Shown here piece by piece: positions 8,382-15,930 of a DNA stretch of 64,000 nt; within the stretch, counting starts at the first letter, position 1; the number at the start of each line of letters is the position of its first letter. The position numbers were made by a program, and so were the translations under genes. The stretch is from Kribbella kalugense (lineage in GTDB: Bacteria > Actinomycetota > Actinomycetes > Propionibacteriales > Kribbellaceae): the NCBI RefSeq assembly GCF_004365875.1, contig NZ_SODF01000002.1, positions 806,001 through 870,000 on the forward strand, in the 5' to 3' direction. Under the pieces are notes generated by a model. The model did no database searches. It was not told the DNA's origin and saw nothing but the letters and a program-made list of their open reading frames with translations.

Positions 8382-9278
8382 ATGGTGTTCGAGATCCGGA
8401 CGGCGGGGCCGGAGGACGCGGTGGGGATAGCCCGGGTCTGGGCGGCGACGATGCCGCAACTGGTGAAGACGGCGCGGGCGATCGAGCTGCAACTGAAGCA
8501 CGGTCGCAGCCAGGCGGTGCTGATCGCCGTCGACGGGCCGGAGGTGGTCGGGTACGCGAACATCTACTTGCCGCCGGCCGACGCCGAGGCGCCGCGGGTG
8601 CGGATCACGCTCCAGGTGCCGGGCGAGGACCGCAGGCGCGGGATCGGGACCGCGCTGCTGACCGCGATCACGGAGCGAGCCGTGCAGGTCGGAGGCGGCG
8701 GGTTGCTGGTGGTTGTCCGCGACGACGACGAGTCGAAGGACTTCGCCGCGAAGCGTGGATTCGAGTTGAAGAGGCGGATGACGAACTCGACAGCGGACCT
8801 GACCGCGGCCCGGGAGGCGGTTGCTCCGCTGGACGGGCTGCGCGTGGTCGACTACAACCAGTTGACTTCTCGGCAGCTGTTCGACGCGGAGGTCGAGGTC
8901 CGGGAGGACGATCCGAGTGGTCTGTCGGGCGGCCCGGCGTACGACGAGTGGGTGGACGTCTCGTGGCGCAACCCCGACGGGCGTAGCGATCTGAGCTTCG
9001 CAGTACTGGATGGGGACCAGGTGCTGTCTTTTGCCACCACGACCGCGGATCCGGACCGGAAGCTGATCTGGTCGAACCTGACCGGGACGATCCCGTCGGC
9101 GCGGGGGCGTGGGCTGGCGAAGGTGGTGAAGTCGGTGGCTTTGGCGGCGGCCCGCGACGCCGGCTTCGTGACCGCGTCGACCGGTAACGACGCGAAGAAC
9201 GTACCGATGCTCGCCGTCAACCGTTGGCTCGGCTATCAGGAGACGTCGGCCGCCTGGACCGCGGAGAAGGATCTGTGA
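8382..9278 (+). CDS. GNAT-family N-acetyltransferase, two GNAT domains
   Basis: 298 residues. The N-terminal half (about 1-135) has an acetyl-CoA-binding P-loop-like motif DRRRGIGTALL; the C-terminal half (about 140-298) has a second, SARGRGLAKVV, followed by the GNDAKNVPMLAVNRWLGY segment common to GNAT folds. Duplicated GNAT proteins of this length are common in actinomycetes; the acceptor is unknown. It is divergent from hutH with a shared palindrome, so a role linked to histidine or an amide/amine product is possible but unproved. The ATG start is preceded by a -10 hexamer rather than an SD. Confidence 0.82.
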   Translation: MVFEIRTAGPEDAVGIARVWAATMPQLVKTARAIELQLKHGRSQAVLIAVDGPEVVGYANIYLPPADAEAPRVRITLQVPGEDRRRGIGTALLTAITERAVQVGGGGLLVVVRDDDESKDFAAKRGFELKRRMTNSTADLTAAREAVAPLDGLRVVDYNQLTSRQLFDAEVEVREDDPSGLSGGPAYDEWVDVSWRNPDGRSDLSFAVLDGDQVLSFATTTADPDRKLIWSNLTGTIPSARGRGLAKVVKSVALAAARDAGFVTASTGNDAKNVPMLAVNRWLGYQETSAAWTAEKDL

Positions 9279-9466
9279 AACGACTCGTCATCTCGTTGCT
9301 GTTCTTCCTGGTCGTCTCGGTGGCCGTGGGGTTCCTGGTCTCGGGACCGGAGTTCCTCGACTGGGGTGTCGCCGGCGGGCTGTTCGTGCTCGCGGTCGCC
9401 GGCGAGAGTTTCCGGTTCTGGTTGAAGCGAAGCCGCGCGAAGAAACGCGAATCGTCCGGAATCTGA
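9275..9466 (+). CDS. Small membrane protein, unknown function
   Basis: 63 residues from the GTG at 9275, which overlaps the TGA of the GNAT gene by four bases; a longer reading from 9224 would run inside that gene and is less likely. Two hydrophobic segments (about residues 4-23 and 30-45) are followed by a very basic tail (KRSRAKKRE). No family is recognised. The overlap implies coupling to the acetyltransferase. Confidence 0.6.
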   Translation: MKRLVISLLFFLVVSVAVGFLVSGPEFLDWGVAGGLFVLAVAGESFRFWLKRSRAKKRESSGI

Positions 9467-9478
9467 GATCGGCCGGGT

Positions 9479-9484
9479 TACCCT
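9479..9484 (+). promoter_or_regulatory. -10 element TACCCT, probable leaderless start of the IclR gene
   Basis: TACCCT is six bases upstream of the GTG at 9491 and no SD is present, matching the spacing seen at several other genes in the window. Confidence 0.4.
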
Positions 9485-9490
9485 GCCGTT

Positions 9491-10249
9491 GTGAGCGGCA
9501 ACGTTCCCGCCTCGACCCGCACCCTGCGGGTACTGACGTTCCTGGCCACGCAGCCCGGTCCGGTACCGATGGAGCGCATCGCCTCCGCGGTCGCGTTGCC
9601 GCGCTCGTCGACGTACCACTTGCTGCGGGCAATGATCGACGAGGGCTTCGTCGTCCACCTGCCCGAGGAGAAGCGGTACGGGCTCGGGGTGGCCGCGTTC
9701 GAGATCGGGTCGGCCTATCTCCGGCACGATCCGCTGGAACGGTTGGCGCGGCCGTTGCTGGTGCAGTTGGTGCACGAGGTGGGGCAGACCGCGCATCTCG
9801 GCGTACTGCATGGTCGCGAGCTGGTCTATCTGCTGAAAGAACAGCCGCCGCGGCCGGTGACATTGGTGACCGATGTCGGCGTACGCCTGCCTGCGACCCT
9901 GACCGCCTCCGGGCGGGCGCTGCTGGCCGAGCTGCCGCCGGCCCAGGTACGGGCGCTCTTCCCGACGCCGGAGTCCTTCGTCCGCCGCACTGACCACGGC
10001 CCCCAGACCCTCACCCAACTCCGCCGCCTCCTGGCCGACGAGAAACGCCAAGGCTTCGCCGTCGAGGACTCCTTCATCACCCCCGGCGTCGCCTCCGTAG
10101 CCAGCGCCGCCGTCGACCACGCCGGCCACCCGGCGGCCGCCATCAGCGTCACCTTCCGCACCGACGCCGTACCCCCAGCCGACCGCCCCCAGCTAGCCCA
10201 CCGAATCCGCCAAGCCGCCACAGCCCTAACCCGCCGCCTCCACGGCTAG
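9491..10249 (+). CDS. IclR-family transcriptional regulator, candidate hut regulator
   Basis: 252 residues, standard for IclR proteins. The N-terminal winged helix-turn-helix covers about residues 10-65 (MERIASAVALPRSSTYHLLR is the HTH); the C-terminal ligand-binding domain shows ETAHLGVLHG-like (QTAHLGVLHGRELVYL) and TASGRALLAELP blocks. Its position at the end of the hut/GNAT block and the palindromes upstream of hutH and the lyase at 12.3 kb suggest it controls these genes; the effector could be urocanate or histidine. Inference only. The last ~250 bases of the coding strand are notably C-rich and G-poor. Confidence 0.85.
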   Translation: MSGNVPASTRTLRVLTFLATQPGPVPMERIASAVALPRSSTYHLLRAMIDEGFVVHLPEEKRYGLGVAAFEIGSAYLRHDPLERLARPLLVQLVHEVGQTAHLGVLHGRELVYLLKEQPPRPVTLVTDVGVRLPATLTASGRALLAELPPAQVRALFPTPESFVRRTDHGPQTLTQLRRLLADEKRQGFAVEDSFITPGVASVASAAVDHAGHPAAAISVTFRTDAVPPADRPQLAHRIRQAATALTRRLHG

Positions 10250-10257
10250 GACATGCA

Positions 10258-10283
10258 ACAGCCCTCCCGCTTCGGAGGGCTGT
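10258..10283. terminator. Bidirectional terminator between IclR gene and rpsN
   Basis: ACAGCCCTCC, six-base loop, GGAGGGCTGT: a perfect 10-bp stem between convergent genes, followed by T-rich sequence on the plus side. Confidence 0.8.
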
Positions 10284-10289
10284 TCTGGG

Positions 10290-10595
10290 CTACCAGGAAG
10301 ATTTGGTGATGCCGGGGAGTTCGCCGCGGTGGGCCATGGTGCGGAAGCGGACGCGGGAGATACCTGCCTTGCGGAGGTAGCCGCGGGGGCGATCGTCGAC
10401 TGCGTCGCGGTTGCGGATCCGGATCGGGCTCGCGTCGCGGGGCAGCCGCTGCAGTTTGTCCTGGGCCTCGGCGCGGGCGTCGAAGCTGGAGCCGGGGTCC
10501 GCGATGATCCGCTTCAGCTCCGCCCGGCGGTCGGCGTACAGGGCGACCGTCCGGCGGCGCTGCTCGTTCTTCGCGATCTTGCTGGTCTTGGCCAC
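10290..10595 (-). CDS. rpsN: 30S ribosomal protein S14, cysteine-free (zinc-independent) form
   Basis: 101 residues, the long S14 type. It ends with the usual PRGYLRKAGISRVRFR and GELPGITKSSW. It has no cysteine at all, so it lacks the zinc-ribbon of the C+ paralogue. In actinobacteria such C- copies are made under zinc limitation to spare zinc. It follows rpmG after six bases and should be co-transcribed with it. A second, zinc-binding S14 would be expected elsewhere in the genome. Confidence 0.95.
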   Translation of the reverse strand: MAKTSKIAKNEQRRRTVALYADRRAELKRIIADPGSSFDARAEAQDKLQRLPRDASPIRIRNRDAVDDRPRGYLRKAGISRVRFRTMAHRGELPGITKSSW

Positions 10596-10601
10596 GAAGC
10601 C

Positions 10602-10769
10602 TTACCGCTCTTCGCGGAAGTCGACGTGCTGGCGGACCGCAGGGTCGTACTTGCGAATGATCAGCCGGTCGGGATTGTTCCGGCGGTTCTTGCGCGTTAC
10701 ATAGGTGAAGCCGGTGCCTGCGGTGCTGCGGAGCTTGATGATGGGGCGGAGTTCGTTGTGCTTGGCCAT
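10602..10769 (-). CDS. rpmG: 50S ribosomal protein L33, cysteine-free form
   Basis: 55 residues from the ATG at 10769 (MAKHNELRPIIKLRST). A longer ORF reading through this start covers the divergent gene antisense and is not real. The characteristic end NPDRLIIRKYDPAVRQHVDF identifies L33; all zinc-ligand cysteines are missing, as in the zinc-independent paralogue. First gene of the rpmG-rpsN pair, divergent from the CobW-like gene, with a candidate Zur box between them. Confidence 0.94.
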   Translation of the reverse strand: MAKHNELRPIIKLRSTAGTGFTYVTRKNRRNNPDRLIIRKYDPAVRQHVDFREER

Positions 10770-10858
10770 GCTGTCCTTTCCCGGATCACCTGGCGGGTGA
10801 CCCTCGCTAGCCGGAACGCCGGTGGGGTGGCGGGTATTCCGGTTCAGAGGGTACTTTG

Positions 10859-10879
10859 TATTGGTTGTCGTTTTCAATA
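10859..10879. promoter_or_regulatory. Candidate Zur box
   Basis: A 21-bp element with outer arms TATTG and CAATA; the core right half, CGTTTTCA, matches the half-site of actinobacterial Zur operators (TGAAAACG on the other strand), the left half being less well kept. It stands between two genes sets of known zinc-starvation type (rpmG-rpsN leftward, CobW-like gene-rpmE rightward) and ends 14 bases before the ATG at 10894, well placed to block that start. Confidence 0.55.
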
Positions 10880-10893
10880 AGACGGGAGACTTG

Positions 10894-11970
10894 ATGCTGC
10901 CGGTGACCTTGCTGACAGGCCTCGACGAGGGGTTCCGCGGCGCCGTCGCAGAGGACCTGCTGGCCGCGGCCGGCGTCCTGGTGGAGTACGACGTGAGCAG
11001 CCTGAGCGCGGGCGCCGTCGTCCGGATCGCCCGGACCGCCGCCGGCGTCATCGACCGCGAGGTGATCACCATGGACCACCCGTGCGTCTCGTGCGCGATC
11101 CGCGGCTCTCTCGTCCAGCTGCTGACCAGCATCGCGACCGTCGAGCGGTACGACGTCGCGATCGTGAACGTGCCCGCCGCCGGTGACACGAACGCGATCG
11201 CCAAGGAGATCTCAGCAGCCGAGGAGCTCCGCCTCGACGCCGTCATCACGACCGTCGACTCCCCCACCGTGGTCGCCGACCTGACCGGCGACGAACTGGT
11301 GCACGATCGCGGTATCCCGACCGCGGCCGAGGACGGCCGGGCGATCGCGGAGATGATCGTGCGGCAACTCGAGTCCGCCGACGCGGTCGTCCTGAGCAGC
11401 GAAGACACCACAGTTCGCGCACTGACGCAGGCGATCAACCCCGCACTCCTGGTCCAGACCACGCCAGCCGGCCTGCTCGGCGTACAGCTACACGTTTCTG
11501 AAGCCGTCGAGCCCGGTTCGATCGCAGCAGCACGCCAAGGCGAGGTGCAGACTCTCGTCTGGCAGTCCACCAGGCCTTTCCACCCCGAGCGCCTGTACGA
11601 CGCCCTCGAGGACCTGGTCGCCGGGACGGCCCGTGGTCGCGGCACGATCTGGATCGCAACTCAGCACCGCAGCCGGCTCAGCTGGGACAGTTTCGGTACG
11701 AACATCGCGATCGGCGTCCTCGGTCCGTGGCTGGCAGACCTCCCAGCCGATCGCTGGTCCTCGGTCGGGCAGCAGCACCAGGCCCGGTCCGCCCTCGAGT
11801 GGCACCCGGAGTACGGCGACCGTGCGACGTACCTCTCATTCACCGGGCCGGCGCTGGATCTTCGGGAATTAAGGGACCGCCTCGACGGTTGTGTCCTCCG
11901 TGCGGACGAAGCGGTCCATCCCCTGACCGACCCGTTCGCCGTCTACTTGGAAGGAAGTACAGCCGCATGA
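10894..11970 (+). CDS. CobW/COG0523-family protein without nucleotide-binding motifs
   Basis: 358 residues from ATG 10894 (SD GGGAG, spacing five). The context and overall layout are those of Zur-regulated COG0523 zinc metallochaperones, with a CobW C-terminal domain (about 200-330, from VQTLVWQSTRPFHPERLYDAL). But the P-loop position reads TGLDEGFRGAVAEDLL instead of GxxGxGKTT, the Walker B/switch region reads VNVPAAGDT and the NKxD position reads LSSEDTT, so GTP binding looks lost. The family's CxCC metal motif is CVSC (in HPCVSCAIRG). It overlaps rpmE2 by four bases (ATGA). Possible roles: zinc buffer, partner or regulator of an active COG0523 protein. Confidence 0.8.
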   Translation: MLPVTLLTGLDEGFRGAVAEDLLAAAGVLVEYDVSSLSAGAVVRIARTAAGVIDREVITMDHPCVSCAIRGSLVQLLTSIATVERYDVAIVNVPAAGDTNAIAKEISAAEELRLDAVITTVDSPTVVADLTGDELVHDRGIPTAAEDGRAIAEMIVRQLESADAVVLSSEDTTVRALTQAINPALLVQTTPAGLLGVQLHVSEAVEPGSIAAARQGEVQTLVWQSTRPFHPERLYDALEDLVAGTARGRGTIWIATQHRSRLSWDSFGTNIAIGVLGPWLADLPADRWSSVGQQHQARSALEWHPEYGDRATYLSFTGPALDLRELRDRLDGCVLRADEAVHPLTDPFAVYLEGSTAA

Positions 11971-12212
11971 AGAATGACATTCACCCCGACTACCGCCGGG
12001 TCGTCTTCAGGGACAAGTCCGGCAACTTCAGCTTCCTCACCGGTTCGACCCGCGAGAGCAACGAGACCATCGAGTGGCACGACGGGAACACCTACCCGGT
12101 CGTCGACGTCGAGATCTCGTCCGCGAGTCACCCGTTCTACACGGGCCAGCAGCGCGTGATGGACACCCAGGGCCGCGTGGAGAAGTTCAAGAAGCGCTAC
12201 GGCCAGAAGTAA
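11967..12212 (+). CDS. rpmE2: 50S ribosomal protein L31 type B
   Basis: 81 residues. The opening MKNDIHPDYRRVVF and the end TQGRVEKFKKRYG are those of type-B L31, the zinc-free form that replaces zinc-binding L31 when zinc is scarce and allows release of stored zinc. Only the start ATG overlaps the previous gene, so it is translated from the same message. No cysteine is present. Confidence 0.95.
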   Translation: MKNDIHPDYRRVVFRDKSGNFSFLTGSTRESNETIEWHDGNTYPVVDVEISSASHPFYTGQQRVMDTQGRVEKFKKRYGQK

Positions 12213-12225
12213 CTCTGCGCCCCAG

Positions 12226-12255
12226 AAGCCCGCTGACCACCAGGTCGGCGGGCTT
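12226..12255 (+). terminator. Terminator after rpmE2
   Basis: AAGCCCGC, a loop of 14, then GCGGGCTT followed by TGT; closes the zinc-limitation unit. Confidence 0.7.
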
Positions 12256-12273
12256 TGTCATGCCCGCGACAGG

Positions 12274-12291
12274 TGTCTCGGATTCGAGATG
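12274..12291. promoter_or_regulatory. Palindrome matching the hutH operator
   Basis: TGTCTCGGATTCGAGATG; matches TGTCTCGGGTCTGAGACA upstream of hutH at 13 of 18 positions, including all of TGTCTCGG and GAGA. It lies 53 nt before the ATG of the ammonia-lyase homologue, almost the same distance as at hutH (54 nt). Confidence 0.5.
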
Positions 12292-12344
12292 GTGGATGGG
12301 CGGGGGTGCTAGGTGGCGCCGGTGGCGGGGATCACACTGTGCGC

Positions 12345-13766
12345 ATGGAGCCGGTGGAGATCTCGGGTGCCGGGCTGACCCCGCTGGACGCGGTGGCGCT
12401 CGGACAGCGTCGGACCGCGGTCCGGTTGAGCGACGACGCCCGGAAGCGGATGCACGAATCGGCCGTGGCCGTGGCCGAGGTGGCTCGGCATCGGCCCGTG
12501 TACGGGCGGACCACCGGGGTCGGCGCCAACCGTGATGTCCTCACGTCCGATCCCGAGCACGGCGCCCGGTTGCTCGGATCGCATTCGACCACCGGTACGA
12601 CGTCGTACCCGAAGGACGTGGTCCGGCTCGGGCTGCTGATCCGGGTGAACCAACTGGCCTCTGGCGGCTCCGGACTCGAGCCGGCCGTCGCCGACGCGAT
12701 CGTTGCCCTGCTCAACGATGACGACCTGCCCGACCTGCACCGCGGCGGCGCGATCGGGACCGGCGACCTCGGCCCGCTGGCCGAACTCGGGCTCGCCCTC
12801 GGCGACGTCATCGACGGGACCAGCGCCCTCCCCCTGCTCTCCAGCAACGCACTCACCCTCGCCGCCTGCTGTCTCGCGTACGTCGAGGCCGCGACGCTGA
12901 TCAACGTCGTACCGATCGTCGGCGCGCTCTCGCATGTCGCGCTCCGCGGCAACGCCGAGGTGTACGACGTCCGCGTCCACGAGGCCCGTCCCCAGCCCGG
13001 GCAGGTCCGGGTCGCCCGCCGGATGCGCGGGCTCCTGGAAGGGCTACCGATCCCGCCTGCGCGTGTCCAGGATCCCTTTGGACTAAGGGCTTTCGCGCAA
13101 GTACTCGGTCCGGCCGTCGACCATGTAGACACCCTGGGCAACAGTCTGCGGATCGACATCAACGCCTCCGCGGAGAACCCGTTGGTTGCCGGCGACACCG
13201 TGCTGCACAACGGCAACTGGCACGCGATGCCGATCGCGCTCGCCCTCGACTCGCTCCGGCTCAGCCTGCACAGCGTCGCAACCCTGTCGACCTCCCGGGT
13301 CGCGAACCTGGTCGACTCCGAGTTCACCGGGCTGAGCCGGTTCCTGGCCAGTGGGGCCGAGGCGAGCTCCGGCGTGATGATGATCGAGTACGTCGCCCAC
13401 GACGCGCTGGCCTCGGTCCGTTCGTCCGCACAGCCGGCCACTCTCGGTACGGCGACTTTGTCCCGCGGAGCCGAGCACCACGCCAGCTTCGCGCCACAAG
13501 CCGCCGTACTCACGGCCAAGCTTCTCGACGACCTGCGTGAAGTCCTGGCGTGTGAGCTGGTCACCGCGGTGCGGGCGATCCGGCTGGCCGGCCTGACACC
13601 TGAGGATCTCGAGCCGGCCGCCATCGCACCGTGGCTTGCGGACGCGTTGGCCGCCCTGCCGGGTGATCTCGCCGACCGCTCACTTCGGGAGGACCTGGAG
13701 ATCGCCCGCGGCCTGATGACCCAATGGGGCGACCGCCAGGTCGAACATCCCGCAGAGGCTGGCTAG
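12345..13766 (+). CDS. Aromatic amino acid ammonia-lyase family protein with altered MIO triad
   Basis: 473 residues from ATG 12345 (a GTG two codons earlier is also possible). The HAL/PAL/TAL fold is clear: Y53 in VYGRTTGVGANRD aligns with the catalytic Tyr, VQDPFGLRAFAQ with the Gln/Arg segment, INASAENPLVAGD with the DNP block, and GAEHHASFAP with the QEDHVSMG block. The MIO position reads HRGGAIGTGDLGPLAE, that is G138-T139-G140 where active enzymes have Ala/Cys/Thr/Ser-Ser-Gly. The Ser that forms MIO is replaced by Thr. It may therefore be a non-lyase, a mutase-like enzyme or a regulator-type homologue. It is transcribed alone behind a hutH-like palindrome and ends in a stop that interlocks with the opposite gene. 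Confidence 0.83.
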   Translation: MEPVEISGAGLTPLDAVALGQRRTAVRLSDDARKRMHESAVAVAEVARHRPVYGRTTGVGANRDVLTSDPEHGARLLGSHSTTGTTSYPKDVVRLGLLIRVNQLASGGSGLEPAVADAIVALLNDDDLPDLHRGGAIGTGDLGPLAELGLALGDVIDGTSALPLLSSNALTLAACCLAYVEAATLINVVPIVGALSHVALRGNAEVYDVRVHEARPQPGQVRVARRMRGLLEGLPIPPARVQDPFGLRAFAQVLGPAVDHVDTLGNSLRIDINASAENPLVAGDTVLHNGNWHAMPIALALDSLRLSLHSVATLSTSRVANLVDSEFTGLSRFLASGAEASSGVMMIEYVAHDALASVRSSAQPATLGTATLSRGAEHHASFAPQAAVLTAKLLDDLREVLACELVTAVRAIRLAGLTPEDLEPAAIAPWLADALAALPGDLADRSLREDLEIARGLMTQWGDRQVEHPAEAG

Positions 13767-14974
13767 AGCTGGTTGAGGTTGAAGGCCGCAGCCATGGCCT
13801 TGAAGCCGTTGGCGTTCGGGTGCAGGTGGTCGCCTGCGTCGTACGCCGGGAGGTACTTCGACGGCGCCGCGGGGTCCCTCGTGGCCTTGTCGAAGTCCAC
13901 GACCCCGTCGTACTCACCGGAGGTCCGGATCCACGTGTTCAGCGCCTGCCGGTCAGCCTCGCCGGCCGCGGAGTAGTAACCCGCACCCTCGAACGGCGTC
14001 AGCGTCGCACCGATTACCTTCAGCCCGGCCTGATGCGCACGCTGGATGAACTGCCGATGCACCGCGATCAGATCCGCCGGATCAGTCGCGCCGAGGCTTC
14101 CGCCGATGTCGTTGATCCCTTCCAGCAGAACCACGGTCCGTACGCCGGCCTGTCCGATCACGTCCCGGTCGAACCGCGCCAGCGTCGAGTCTCCCGCCGT
14201 ACCCGCGTTGCTGAGCAGACGGTTGCCGCTGATGCCCGCGTTGAGCACACCAAGGTCGCGGTTCGGCGGGCCGGCGAGGATCCGGTCGGCCAACTGGTCC
14301 GGGTACCGCAGGTTCTTGTCGACCGGCGAGACCACGCCGTCGGTGATCGAGTCGCCGAACAGAACGACAGACCCACGCGCCCGGCTCTGCACGTCGACAC
14401 CCTCGATGACGTACCGCGCTGTGCCCGGGATCGCCTGGTACGACGACCCGTCGCCACCGGTCTGATCACCGGCGGACGAGAAGCCGGTCGCGTACCCGGC
14501 CGGGTGCTGCGTGAGCGGACCGGTCGGCCCGGGGAAGTAGGCGCTGATCACCAGGTCGGTGTCGTCCGGTACGGCGACGCGCACCGGGTCCGACACCCAC
14601 TCAGCCCCGACTGGGATCGTCACCGACGCGCGGCCGTTGAACAGCACCGAGACCAGCTTGGCCGGATCGACCGTCGGCGTACCAGCCTGAGCATCGGCCC
14701 GTGGAGTAACAGTCACTTTGCCGACGACAAGGGCGGCCGTGCCGTAGACGTTCGACAACCGCAGCCGGAGCTGAGGTCCGCCGATCGACAGGTGAGCGAC
14801 CTGACGCAGGGTCGTGTCCGTGACTCCGGTCGCCGAGATTCCCGAAGTACCTGGTGGGGTGACTGCGACCGACCAACTCCCGACCCACCCCGCCGGCGAG
14901 GCGGCCGAGGCTGTCGGGGTCAACGGAATGGCGAGAAGTGCGAGCGCGACGACCAGCTGTTTGATACGACGCAT
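13763..14974 (-). CDS. Secreted SGNH/GDSL-family hydrolase
   Basis: 403 residues with a Sec signal peptide (MRRIKQLVVALALLAIP, cleavage near ASA-AS). The N-terminal ~180 residues form a beta-rich domain; the SGNH domain follows with block I VLFGDSITDG, block II NAGISGN, block III EGINDIGG and block V DHLHPNANG, giving Ser, Gly, Asn and His plus Asp of the active site. Such proteins are extracellular esterases, lipases or carbohydrate deacetylases; substrate unknown. The SD before the ATG (GAAGGTGG) is good. Its stop TAG shares the palindrome CTAG with the stop of the convergent lyase gene. Confidence 0.9.
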   Translation of the reverse strand: MRRIKQLVVALALLAIPLTPTASAASPAGWVGSWSVAVTPPGTSGISATGVTDTTLRQVAHLSIGGPQLRLRLSNVYGTAALVVGKVTVTPRADAQAGTPTVDPAKLVSVLFNGRASVTIPVGAEWVSDPVRVAVPDDTDLVISAYFPGPTGPLTQHPAGYATGFSSAGDQTGGDGSSYQAIPGTARYVIEGVDVQSRARGSVVLFGDSITDGVVSPVDKNLRYPDQLADRILAGPPNRDLGVLNAGISGNRLLSNAGTAGDSTLARFDRDVIGQAGVRTVVLLEGINDIGGSLGATDPADLIAVHRQFIQRAHQAGLKVIGATLTPFEGAGYYSAAGEADRQALNTWIRTSGEYDGVVDFDKATRDPAAPSKYLPAYDAGDHLHPNANGFKAMAAAFNLNQL

Positions 14975-15087
14975 GAGACCACCTTCGTCTGGGCGGATAC
15001 GGAGAGGTTCCCTTCCATCTCACCCAGAGTCGCGTCACGCTTGCAAGCGGTCATCTGTGAGCGGTACGTGCGCAGAGCCGAGTGACC

Positions 15088-15930
15088 CTAACTTCTGTTC
15101 GCGAGCAGCTCGCGGAGCTGCACCGCGAACTCGGGTGCCCGTGCCCCGTAGCCGATGTGGTCTCCCGGGAAGTCGACGACCGACAGGCCGAGCTGCTCGG
15201 CGAGGACGACGTTCGGCCGGTACGGGAACAACTCGCGGGAGTCGGCGCCGCCGGCGAGCACGAGCCGGTCCGCGACCTTGGTGAGAGCCGGGAGATCCAC
15301 GTCGTACCGCGGGTAGGTCTTGAGCTCGTACTCGAACCAGAAGTCCAGGTTGGCGCCGATCCGCCGGATCAGCTCGGCGCGCTGTTCCTCCGGTACGGCG
15401 GCGAGGCGGTCGGACCGGTGGTCGGCAGTACCGTCCGCGGTCACACCGAGGATTCGCTCGGCGAATCTGCGCATCGCCTCCTGTGCGCCCTGCTTGCGCC
15501 AGACGTCATACACACCGTCCAGAAAGGCGAGCCACTCGGCGCCGTCCGGAAGGAGGTTCGCAAGCGGTGGCTCGTGGCAGATGAGGTTCGAGACCCGTTC
15601 CGGCGAGCGGGTCAGCAGGTGCAGACCGACGATCGCGCCGGAACTGCTGCCGAAGACCTGTGCAGGACCGGATCCGAAGTGGTCGATCAGCGCCGCGGCA
15701 TCGTCGGCATCGGCGTCGAGCCGGGTGTCCGCATCCACCGGACCGTCGACGGGACTCAGGGAGAAGCCGCGCCGGTTGTAGGCAACGACCGTGTAGGCGT
15801 CGGACAGCAGGCGCGTGAGTCCGGCGTACGGCGTCGCGTCGCCGTTGCCACCGGGTATGAGCAGCAGGACCGGCCCAGTGCCGGCAGTTTCGTAGTGAAG
15901 CTCGGCACCGGGCACAGCAAGAGTGGTCAT
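15088..15930 (-). CDS. Alpha/beta-fold hydrolase
   Basis: 280 residues from ATG 15930; a longer reading would overlap the TetR gene. Oxyanion segment LLIPGGNGD, nucleophile elbow GSSSGA (Ser of GxSxG about residue 97), late Asp in AGGADSRELFP and catalytic His in PGDHIGYG. Cytoplasmic (no signal). The start overlaps the TetR stop (ATGA), so the regulator controls its partner's gene along with its own. Substrate unknown; such pairs often deal with small esters or lactones. Confidence 0.88.
   Translation of the reverse strand: MTTLAVPGAELHYETAGTGPVLLLIPGGNGDATPYAGLTRLLSDAYTVVAYNRRGFSLSPVDGPVDADTRLDADADDAAALIDHFGSGPAQVFGSSSGAIVGLHLLTRSPERVSNLICHEPPLANLLPDGAEWLAFLDGVYDVWRKQGAQEAMRRFAERILGVTADGTADHRSDRLAAVPEEQRAELIRRIGANLDFWFEYELKTYPRYDVDLPALTKVADRLVLAGGADSRELFPYRPNVVLAEQLGLSVVDFPGDHIGYGARAPEFAVQLRELLANRS

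Noticed and set aside
10602..11645. 347-residue minus-strand ORF including L33
   Set aside because: Only the last 55 codons (L33) are real; the rest is antisense to the CobW-like gene.
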